Source: Chimonanthus salicifolius (Eukaryota; Streptophyta; Magnoliopsida; Laurales; Calycanthaceae). From it: a stretch of 64,000 nucleotides of DNA. Location of the stretch: contig CM023540.1 of NCBI GenBank assembly GCA_013350335.1, forward strand, positions 50,140,552-50,204,551. The letters are read 5' to 3'. The notes under the pieces are model-generated. The model saw only the letters and a program-made list of their open reading frames with translations. It did not search any database and was not told where the DNA came from. Shown here piece by piece: positions 9,737 to 21,700 of this stretch (position 1 is its first letter; every line of letters begins with the position of its first letter). Position numbers and translations under genes: made by a program.

Positions 9737-12700
9737 CTGAAGAGGAAATAGAGTTGAAAGTAATATCAAGAATATGGAAACTAGTATATCCAATATTTCA
9801 ATGAGGGCAAGTCATAAGAAATTAACCTACAAGCTGATTCCTAACTGGTGAAGGTATGTCATTAGAAAAATCAGTTTATGATTAGACAAGCAGAATTTGT
9901 GTCATCAATCCAAAAACCACTTTTCCCATTAAATAATAAATTGTTTGGTATTCGTGTTACAAAAGAAATATAAAATCAATTTTCTCATAGCTAAAGAACT
10001 TTGATCTTTGCAATTGTATTTTCACAAAGTAGTGAAAAGCCTACAATTCATTTACAACATCTGTGGTCTTTTTTTAATTTTTTTTTTAAATACCATGAGT
10101 ATACCCACATGCATTGGAGATGAGACTAATCTCATGGATACACAAAAACACCCGCAAGCCTCATGCATTGGATAAGAGAGTCACACCCAAGACCTCTAGT
10201 CCATTCCTAGAAGCTCAATCCAACGGTTACACCAGTGCAGCTCTCACATCGATATTGACAGGACGACCAACTTGAAATTTCCATTGTTAAAGTAAGCATG
10301 GGTTAAGATCCTATGACAATGGTAAATTATTTAAATGGTTAATGGTGTCTACCCACTACATCCCACAGGAATTTTAGAGGGAGAACAGACAATTAAGCAT
10401 TCAATTGATAAGCTCAGTAATGAAGTTATTTGTGTAGTTGAACCAATGGAATATACACTCACAGGTTTGCATATGGGGTCCAATTTGCACTTTGGCCTCT
10501 ATTTTGTGGGTGGATATTCTATGGTTTAAGAGGCGTATTCCTAAGGTCTTTTTTTTTTTTTTTTCTTTCTTTTTTTGCCTAATCGCCATAACACAATCAA
10601 GTTAAAAACATATATTTGTCTTCCATCACAAGAAACTTGCAACCACTTCTTTTAGGAGTGAAATTTTTTTAGCCTGGAGATCCCTACAATGAATGAAACT
10701 TACAAATTTGTTGAAGCATACGAAGTGCATGATAGATGTAGAAAAGAAACCATTAAACCCTGCATGACAAGTTATGCTTTCCTACCATAATTTGGTACAT
10801 ATTTGGCTTGAGAGAAATACATGTTAAAAGAAGAGAGTCAAGACTAGGGAGATTGTTCTTCTAAGAACTCTTATTGACATGCTGGCGAGCGCTCTACTTT
10901 TATCCATTTTAGGGAAAAATGACCAGGTCAAGATTGGCCTGTGAATCTTAATGAATGATTCTCAAGACAAAGTGCCTAATTTATGAGTAACTTGAACTTG
11001 GAATTGTTTTATGTTTGTTAATGTGGCACCCTAACTCTCGTTGAACTAATTATGTATATAAATTTGTTTGGATTCTATGACATGATATGGATGTCTTCTA
11101 AGCATATGGAAAGATGAGTTCCAACCTATTTTGTGATTCTTTGCCAGCAGTACTGTGTCCTGCAGAAACTAGTACATTGGCCAACAGACAGGTATGTAGT
11201 TCACTAGGGAAATTTGAGATTTAACCATGAGCAAAATGGTATGCTAGTGGGACAGCATAGGATTATTGAATTCGAATTTTCATTCTTACATGATTAACCT
11301 GTGATCTAATAAAGATTGATTCTGGTATTCAAAAAATAAGGAGCAATAACTAGAAATCATATTTTGACACAAAAATTTGTGTTGGATTGAATAAATAAAA
11401 CTTTACAAGGGATGATCTTTGTTGCTAATTTAAATATTCTTTTTTTTTTTTAGAGGATTCTTTTCCCTTTAAATATGCCGCATGTCCTATCTCGACATGC
11501 CACAGAAAAACCCCTATAACACTTGCCACTGGCGATTTGATTTGGACGAGGCTTTTGACTTTTCTATTATAAGCATATACAAGAATTTTTAGTGAGAATA
11601 TTTTTAGTGAACAATGATTCTATCACAAATATTTTTTCTAAATTAGAATAATCCAGAATTTGGGTCACCTCAAATTTCTGGCTATTCAATTTAGAAACTT
11701 AAAAATGTCAATACAAACTTTATACATTGGGTGGATTGATTACAGTTTTTAAATGGTTGTGAGCATTTGGAGTTTTACCCAATGCTCTTGTATTCGGAGA
11801 GAGGTGGGAGTCTTGGGTTCTCCGTCATAAAAAAAAGGGGGCTAATCTTCAGTGTGGATAATCTACAGACTCCACTTTTGTTGGCAAATTATTATATAGA
11901 TTCAAAACATGCCATTATCTTGTTAGGGCCTCGGTTTGACCGAGTCTATGTATTGTCAATTCCGTGACCAAGCATGACTGTGTGTGTTGGACCTTTCCTT
12001 GGAAGAATGTGAAAATGTCAGAAGATCTACCATACATAGAAGAGTCTACACCAAACATGTTATTGGCACATAGGTAAGGGAACCTTAGTAGATCTTAGGC
12101 TAAGCCAAATAACTTAGAAGTCAATAGTTTATCAATTGTAAAATTAGAAAATGTTTGACTTCCAGCCACGAGGTCACTCAGCAAGGTCTAGTGTCTTTTG
12201 ACCTAGTATCTTATAGATTTAGTTAAATAAATCTATAATCCTTAATTGGGAGTTTATTATGGAAATAAGGAAGATCCTCTTTTTGAAACTCCAATTGCCA
12301 CCTCACAGTTTGAACAAATCTGTTGGGGAGCCTAACATAGTGGATGGCTGTCTTTTACTGTTTTGGAAAGGCTCCTCAATTTATCTAAAGTGTGATTGAC
12401 AATCATTGATTTAACAGATTTGGAAAATATGTTTAAAACCTTTCTATATTCTCAAATGGTCAATCACGCACAGGTGGCATGATAATTGGCTGGTCATTAT
12501 CTTAATTGACTAGCAGATAAGTTGGAATTACAGATTCTGTGCACTGTATTTCCTTTTACCGCCTCGAGGCCTCAGTAGACGTGACTACACACAAACCAGT
12601 CTGTCTTATATATGTCTCGTGGGCTGAATGAAATAATTACACAAAACCCTTTTGGAAAAATAATAGTGTGACCAAAGAGATTATCCACCTTCTTCATCAT

Positions 12701-15700
12701 CTTCTTATAGAGATGTTTGAGTAATCAACACCTCAATTTTGATGAAGTTAAAGGTGTTATCTTAGGACCAGAAAAACCAGTCATATATCTGTCCTAAACT
12801 ACTGTGCCAATAATCACTCTGGTGGATCGAATCTGATGGAAGAAGCACATAGATATTGAGTAAAGAAGAAAACACTTAATGAAGATTGGATAAGGCCCAA
12901 GGACCCAAAATCAGTCATATCCCTGTCCTAGTACCCATGTTCCGCTGTGCCAATACTCAACAAAGATGGACCTGATCTAAAGGAAAAAGATGCAGAGACA
13001 TCAACAAGAAGAACACACATTTTGAAAAATTGTTAAGGCCCAAGACAAGTGTTCTTTGTTTACCTTGTTTATCATTGTACGGTGGATTAGATCAGTATGA
13101 TTAAACCACCTTAAAAAATAGGTGTCAAGGATTAGACCATGGCGGTCGAACCTTTCAAAACTAGGTTGTAATGTTTGGGTGTGACTCAAATACATAGTGG
13201 ATTTGGGATAGCCCTAGAGAAGGTGAGTCCAACAGTGGATGTAGGTTCAGGTGAACCATATCACTATATATCGTTGTGCATGTGTGGTTTGCTTTAATGG
13301 TTTGATTCATTTATTTATCACTTGCACACACATTTATTCCGCTGCACATATTGTTAAAATTGATAAATTATTAAAATAGGAAATAAAATCAGATCAGACC
13401 TATTCACCCCCCCTCTAGGTCTTGCTTACTTCTAGTAACGGAATTTCATATCCTATACTTTTAAATATTGTAGGGAAATCACTCTAACACATGCCACAAG
13501 TGATCTAGTTCACGTTGAATAGCTTTCTTTTTTCCAAATTAGCATAGCTTAAAATTGGGCATTTGAAATATCCAACTACTCACTCTAAGGACATGAAATT
13601 GATGGTAATATTACTCTATCAATTACATCAATTTAATGGAGATATGATGCAGCCCAAATTCCAAATAGAGCTCTAACACCAATCTGATGCAACCCAACTG
13701 GTGTTGCATTGTGAATTGGAATTGGACGTGCAATGGGTGATGTCGAACCACTCAAACTTTAGTTTGATGCGGCCATGTATCGAAGGTGTTACAGGCAGCC
13801 TTGGTACCTAAGATGTAGCCCGAGATAGCAATCCAATTGAACTATCTAATGAACCACACAGGCAGTTTGGAATCGTATCCGGCGTCGGCTGGATGTGCTC
13901 TCATCCAAGAGGAATGTTGCACGCACACCTCGAGGAACAAGTGGTCCCAAAGTTCTAGTATGTGTGATTGAAAAACAAATATACGTGTCGCAATCCGAAA
14001 TTGAAATTAATTTAAGCACAAAAGCAAAACCTCATTTGATACAATCAACACTGAAATAATACTAGTCTCTATTTAGTAACCACTTACAAATACAAGAGAT
14101 AACTCAGCTCCCGCTCTCGGTTACCCCACCCCAATTCAGACTCGGATTGGCCCAACTTGGACTCGAGTTCTCTACATCAAACTTGAATCGTCCCGACTCG
14201 GACTTGAATTGTCCCGACTTATACCAGAAATGTCTCGGCTCGGACTCGAATCGTCTCAGCTTGAACTCTAAACATCCCGACTCATACTTCGGCTCAAAGC
14301 CGTACAAACTCACATGGAGTACTCTCATTTTTTCTCTTCAATTTTTTCATTCTCAAATTTTTGTCCCTTTTTCTCTCTTGGTCTCAACCCACCTTTATAT
14401 TGGTTTTTTTTTTTTTTCAATTTACAAAACCAAGAAATAAAATAAAAAATACAACCCAAACTCGGTCTTGGATCGGCCATGTCCTTCCTGAACTGAGTCA
14501 GTGGCATTTGGTTAAAAAAGGTTGTATATTTCTGTTGTTTTAACTCAGTGCATGGTTGAGAATCAGCCAACGTACCTGTTGGTTTCACACAGCAGCTCAC
14601 CTCTTGCTTTGGATTGAGTTTCAACAGTCCAATCTCTTGTTTCCCTCAGCTTAAGGATGGTGACAGTTGTTGACCAGTTGGTTCAAACTCAACTGGTCCC
14701 AAATATGAGGGTGTTGTCTTTCACATGTATGCAAGTGGTTGCTTGACTTGGTGCTTGAAAAAGTTTGAGAACACTTAGTGGCATGACTTTTAAATGCAGT
14801 TGCTTTCTAACTCAGCAGACTTGGGATGTTCCTACCTGGGCAGAGTTGGAAGTGACTCGGCAGAAAAACATAATGGTGTTGGGAAGTTGTTCTGACTCAG
14901 AGCAAACACTGCTTCACACATTCTTCTGCTGAGTTGGCTTGGTTCAAAATCAGGTGGAAAACACGGTCTTGCGATGGTTTGCTCAACTCGGTAGGATGGG
15001 TTGAGTTGGACTCGTTGAGTTGATATTCGAAAAATATGTTAATTGATGTGAACACGGGCCAATCGTATCCGGACTCAGGAGAATTGTACGGCTTAAACTC
15101 AATTGTCTTGCACGACTGAGTTGACTAAAAATTTGGCTGAGTTGACTGTTGCTTGTGCTAGTCGAGTGCATGTGGGTCGTGTTATTATTGGTGGGATCCA
15201 CATACATTTAGTTTGCCAAATTGAAGCCCAAAATTGACTAATTTACAGGCATCAAAGACAATATATTTTTTCTTAGGTCTCGATGTGATGATCTCATTGT
15301 ATCCTCCCTTCTAGGAGGTGTGGAGAGTGAATTCTCATATGTAGCTTCTCCTGCATCGCATTCAGTTGTCGGTCATGGCTCTCTTGCACGAGTGTTGTAC
15401 CTGTTGTTTTATCACTGCTTGCCAAGAGTAACAAGAAGTTGGGCGTGAAGAATGGACTCATGTCCTTCCCAAACTGGATCCAAATAAGGTTGAATAATGA
15501 CTCCCTGCCTGATGTAGGAAGATGTCCCCAACATCTTCTTGTTGTTGCATCACTAGACTTAGGATTCTACCCTAACTATTCAGTTGTTGTCTCATTGACT
15601 GCAACATCTTCTGAAGCAAAGTCAAATGTGGACATGGTCACATCAATGCTCCAGCACTTTATCTTGTTGGGTTAGACAACTTGTATCCTCTAAAGGAGAA

Positions 15701-18700
15701 GGAACGTTAGGTTCCTCGTGCACTTGTTCCAAGAGCTTCACACTCTTGGATGCTACCCCTGTCAATTCCTTTACCTCTTCATTCGGTGCAATCGAGAAGG
15801 TTGAAGTTTGGATCGCTAAGGTCGGACACTCAGAAGTCTTGTGTCCCATTCCAGTGCACTGAAAGCACATTATGAAATTCCGTTACTAGAATGATGCAAG
15901 ACCTAGAGGAGGAGGAGGAAGAGGAGGGAAAAAGAAAGAGAGAAGAAGGGAAGAAGAGGGGGGGTTGGGTTGAGGTAGGGGTTGAATAGGTCTGATTCGA
16001 TTTTATTTCCCTTTTTTGAAATAAATCAATTTAACAATATGTACAGCGGAATTAACGTGTGTGCAAGTGATAAACAAAGGAATCAAATCATCAGAGCATA
16101 CCAAATTGCACAATCATTTATAGTAGTTCAATTCAACTTGAACCTACATCCACTGTCAGACTTCCCAACTCTAGGGTTGTCACAATATACTATGAACGAG
16201 CTTCACACCCAGACAGTACAACCTAATTTTTTATAGAGGTTCGACCCCCATAGTCTAATCCTCGACACCTATGTTTTTGGGTGGTTCAAACACAATCTTC
16301 TAATCCACCTTACAACTTTAATCAAAGAAAAATACTAAGAGAAACACTTGCCTTGGAGCTTATGCATGGTTGGGAGCAACACCAACGAAAGTACAAATTT
16401 GGTGCTCCCTTAAGGGTAAAATCTTAACTAGGGAAGGACTGAGACGAGGGGTTTATTGGGTAGGGATAATGACCTTTCTTGTGTTTTTCTGGTAATGTGG
16501 AAGAAGATAGTGACCATTTGTTTGTTACTTGTCGGGTAGCGTCGGATCTGTGGACTAGATTTGCAAAGTTGGTGAGCATCACATGAGTTTTAAGTAACTC
16601 TTGTGTTGAGGTTTTAGGGAGTTGGCATATCAAGTATCAAGGCTCTAGGAGAAAATTAGCTTGTGACACCATCCCAGCTGCAATTCTTTGTTCACTTTGG
16701 AAGGAAAGAAACCTTAGGATCTTTGAGATTAAACCAACTGACCTTCAAGAGGTGTTTGAGAATGCAAAATGGAGGTTGCTTGTGTGGGTTGTCAGTCAAT
16801 ACGGAGTTCAAAGGCTTCACTACCTCAGACTTTTATAGATCACGGGAAGGGGTTTTTTTTTTTGAAACGGAGACTGAAATATTTCATTAATTAAAAGAGT
16901 AGTACAAGAGCGTGGAGGGTTGTGTACAAAAGTTATGTACGTGTCCCTCTCTAAGAGAAAATACAAAACCAAAGACAGATAAAACAAGAAGGTTGCTATG
17001 TTGATTACAATTGTGATTTCCAAAAGCCTTACAACCCAAGAGAGCCTGAAGGACATGGTCTGAGGGGAGATACTCAACCCTCAAACACCTACTTCTTGTA
17101 GAAGCTAAAGAGGAAACACTTTCACTTTTGGTTGAGCTTTATGGACTCCAACCTTGGCTAAGAAGTCAGCAACATTGTTCGTCGAGCGGGCGGCATGCAC
17201 GAAACGAATGAGTCCATTCCTATAAAATCTCCTAATGTACCTAATAGTATTGACCAGTTTCCAAGGTAGGTTTTTCTTCCCACTAGGCTGAGCGATTGCA
17301 TTAGTGGAAGCACCTCCGATGATAAGGTTTCCATTTTCAATAGTAGCCCAGAGATAAATCGCTCGCCTAATCGCCATCAACTCTGCCTCATTAGACTCCA
17401 TAACCCCTACAACTTCTAAAAAGATTAATTGCATCCTAACCTTGTCATCATGAAGGACCCCACCTATTCCTTTCAGGCCCGGTCTGCCCCTAGTTGCGCA
17501 TCGACATTAAACTTATGGCAACCTTCAAGTTTCACCCATTTCGCCCAAGTTTTATCTTTTTTACCTCCTTTCATAGATCCTTCCATGACAAGTAAAAGTC
17601 CTTAGTAGTGCATCCAATGAATTCCTTACAGAGGGGGTCAGCCAACAGACTAAATTCCACTTGGCTTTTTCAAAAACCTCCATTGCCAACTTGCCTTTCC
17701 TTAAAAAATTATATAATTCCTCTCCTTCCAGATTATCCAAATGACTGCCACTGATCTCTCCAAGTCAGCCTTCTCCTTCCTATAAAAGGCCCCCTTAACC
17801 ACTCTGTAATGACCTTCCATATCGAATTGTTCAGCACCCATATCCCAGGAAGGTTGTTTAAGTAGGAGGTCTAAGGTTGAGAGTAGAAAGGTAGGCTGGT
17901 TACCTCCTCCCCTGAGGTTTTTTTAAATTTCACGTGGATGGAGCAGTTAGGGGTAAACCGAGACCACTGATATCGGTGGGGTGTTGCGTAGTCAGGTTGG
18001 TACTTCAATTTTCATCCATGTTTCGTTGTCGGTGCCTTAGAGGTTTGGACAAGTTTTGGTCAAGGGAAATTAATTGTGGAGGGAGACTCAAAAAAATGCA
18101 ATCAAATGGGCATATGGAAGAAAGAAACCACCTTGGGAACTTATACCCACAATGAGGAAGATCCAGAAAATGTATTCCACTGTAGATGTTTCCTTTGAGC
18201 ATATTAATCAATTGGAGAATGGCGTGGCAGACTTTCTTGCTAAACTTGGGGTGGATAGGGCTCACAATGTACCTTTTGTTTATTGGTTTCTTGGGTGTTC
18301 TTAGGAAGATTAGGGTTATGTTGGTTGACTTTATTGACTCTTTGGGGTTCAGTTTGTTTTCTTTCTTGTGTCAGCATAAGTCTTTCATACTGCTCTTGTT
18401 CCAGCCTTTGTTTTCTTTTAATGAATTGTTTGTTTTGTTGCCCAAAAAAAAGGTATTATTAGTTGTAACTGCTTATATTGATTGGCATTAAAAGCTGAGA
18501 ACAGATCCTATAATGTGTTCTGAAACTCCAAATAGAATGAAATAGATAATCACTACTTATGACAAATATCTATATGCATGACTACCTGAAGGAACAAAGC
18601 ACGTTAGAGCCCCAGAAAAATATTAAGGTCAAGCATATACTCCACCAAGTTGATAAGAGATTGACAAGTTTTCTTAGAAACACATGGAATGGACTCGAGA

Positions 18701-21700
18701 TGAAACAAAACATGGTTAATCTATTAATTCCTTCTTTGAACTTACTGAATGACCAAGGAACTTGAGAATAATTGAGTCAAATTTAAGATGATAAAATGAT
18801 CAAAGTAACTTACTGTTGTTTAAGGCTTATGTGTTGAGGAAAGTTGAAATCCGCTGGGAAAGAATGCAAATTAGCGACCTGAAGGTTGGAACTAAAATCA
18901 GCACCTTAACAAAATACAAATACTGATAGAAACTATTAAAGAAACAAAGAAGGAATCAACGATCTGTGAAGTATAGATACCTCTCTGGGAGTAAAATATC
19001 TGAGATCCAGTTTCTTCAATGTGGTAATATCAGCTTTTTCAGGCCATGAATCACCATTCTGTATAATAACCAAGGAAAAAGTGATAATAAATGAATGAAT
19101 AAGTAGCATGAGAGCATGGAAGAAGAGTAAATACTAAAGAAAATATTACGCAAACACTGGACAGTCTTTGCTTTTTATAAGCTGAGAACTTATTTGACAC
19201 AGTAGAGGTCCAAGTTGGATGTCCACAAACATTTTCTTTTGGCATTTTAAAGCAATAAATAATAGAAGAGCACATTTCTCTAGGAAACGTGACAAATGTC
19301 CTCTGTAACTTGGACACAAACAGGTGTCTAGGTGTCAAACACAGATAAGGTGTCAAACAAAGCAACTTCAAGAAGCTTGATATGTCGACCACAGATAAAG
19401 AATTCTTTTTTTCTTGAAAAAAAAAAAATGGCGTGTAATGAGAAAATCAATAAAAATGGAGAAAAGGCAGAAAAAGGCCATCGAGAAATGAAAAAATATA
19501 CTGCAAAGAAAACAACAACAAAAAATTGTGACAGATCTTATTCCAACCAGTCAAATAATAAATATTTACAACAAAACAATAATCAAAACAGTACTAGACA
19601 AATTCAGATCTACTGTGAAAAATCCAATGCAAGTTTATGTTTTGTTATGTTTCCTATGTGATACGTAACTCATTTCAAAGAATCCATGGTACATGAACAA
19701 ATTCAGTCTCAAACCAAATAGTGGCTTTCTCAGTAAAGTATTAGCTATAAATGTTTTTTCAAGAAAGAATTAATTGTAAAAATATAAGAATTTATATAAC
19801 TATATTCTTATCATACTCTAATTTTACTAATTGCAATACCTTGTTGAAAATTCCAAAAGTGATTTTTTTTTCTTAAACAACATGGTTTTGTTCCTACACA
19901 ACCTTAAAAATTCCTTTTAAGAAGGTTGTCAGCCTGTCAGCTAACTTCTTTATAGAATCTTCCGTAAGAGTTAACATGCATCTGGCAACCAGTTTAATAT
20001 GATCATCCTTCCTTAAATTTCTATGACATGGTTCTGGATTCTGTTTGGAATTAATTTTATAATAATTTTACTAATTGGTATCATTGTAATATAAAAAAAA
20101 TTATTTGCTATTTAGTAGTATTTTTCAAATGGAACACTATTTAATAATATTAAAAAAAAATTTATACACAAACGCAAAACCAGGAATGTCAGGTAGAATA
20201 TCCTCATCCAGTTGGGGAATAAAAGCATGCAAGCTCTGTGTTTTTGAAATTTTGACTTTTCTTGTTTGGTACCAGGCTTCAGTGTTCAAAGAAAGAAGAA
20301 ACTCCATCGAAGGGTTTCATGCAAGCGTTGTGTTGTTGTTGCATTCTACAGAGGAGGAAATGTAAGCGGATCACTAGACAAAGGAAGAGGAACATACTTG
20401 AGTAGTTGCCAAAAGGGAACCAGTTCCCTTCACATATCGATAGTAGCTTTTGGTAAAACAACAGCAGCACTTTGAATCAGGATGCACAACATCTGTGCCT
20501 TTTATTAAGGTGATTGCCACACACACATACACACAGAGGGAGAGGGAGAGAGAGAGAGAGAGAGAGAGAATATGGTTAACAATTAAAGAGTAAGAAGAAG
20601 TAATCTCATCAATGACAGAGGAAACCAATAAGGATACCCATTGCAGTTCCCCACCGTTCAATCAAGTTTAATGGAACCAAATATTGCTCTAAGCACCGAC
20701 TATCAGGGCCATCTTCAGACGTTTCACTGTAGTTACTGCTAGAAGAGATTGTCGTTTCCAGGAAGTTCTTAATAGGTTGACAATGTAGGCCCAGCCGTTG
20801 CCACTTTTCTTTCAGATTATTACAGTTATCAGGCCAAGCGGCGTTCTCATCAGCTGCAGGAGTGAGTGTAAAAAGCAGCTTCTTATTGAAGCATGGCTCC
20901 TGAAAGGCCAAAGACTTCCTTTGTGCCTGCATTTTATTGACTAAATCAATGGAACATTAAGGGACACAATGAAAGCTAGTATAGTTAAGAAAAGGTAAGA
21001 CAATGTAATGCTGCCGATGATTATAAGTTCAGAAATAATTTAGAAGTCTCTTTCAGAATCGATTGCTTGAAAGATAAATTGAACACACTGCAAAATAACC
21101 ACAATTACTTTTCAATTTAAATGCATAACTTATAATGCATCTAAAACTCTATAGAAGCTTGCAGTATTGTGCATAATTTTATCGCTATACCCACTACTCC
21201 AATCACAAAGGGCATCTGGATTTACTCAAATCATAACATTTTTTAATATCTTGGCCCCGGATGATTATCCACAACACCTTCTGGACAACTGATGAAATCA
21301 GGATTCAGGAATAACATTATGTCCATTAATGCTTTAATGGCAGAAATAATTTGGGGCAGGATAGACACAAAAAGAGGATAAGAATTAGGTTTCAATTCCA
21401 GAATGCCACAATAAAGCCAGAAGATGATGTCCGCTTGTTCCACCAAAATAACTGAACACATGGTTTTAGGTACAACATGTACCCTGAGACACAAATTGAC
21501 TAATATGCAATTAGTATGAACTATGAATGTACAATTCACTAAAAACACTTGTCATGCCACGGTGTTTGTCACTCGCTAATCATTCGCTTAATTATGTATC
21601 AATTAGTTTGCCATGGTTGTTCACTCAGTTCATAATTACTAATTCAATCAAATATTAGATTCTTAATATTAAGAATGAATAATCAATCTTTACTACTACA

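Larger units (their letters stand above)
9737..18813 (-). other. DNMT2 intron 9 (9.1 kb, TE nest)
   Basis: GTAAGT...TTCAG. From left to right it holds a minus-strand SINE, an LTR (11921-13489), a minus-strand LTR with primer-binding site (13670-15254), a zinc-knuckle gag remnant, an inverted LTR fragment (15872-16423) and a plus-strand LINE interrupted by a minus-strand LINE (16424-18452). 10250-11900 is AT-rich and unassigned. Confidence 0.85.

Noticed and set aside
14104..14440. Frames on both strands with repeated SDSNR/ESGRFK-like residues
   Set aside because: Produced by the GACTCGGACTCGAATC short repeat within an LTR, not a repeat protein.
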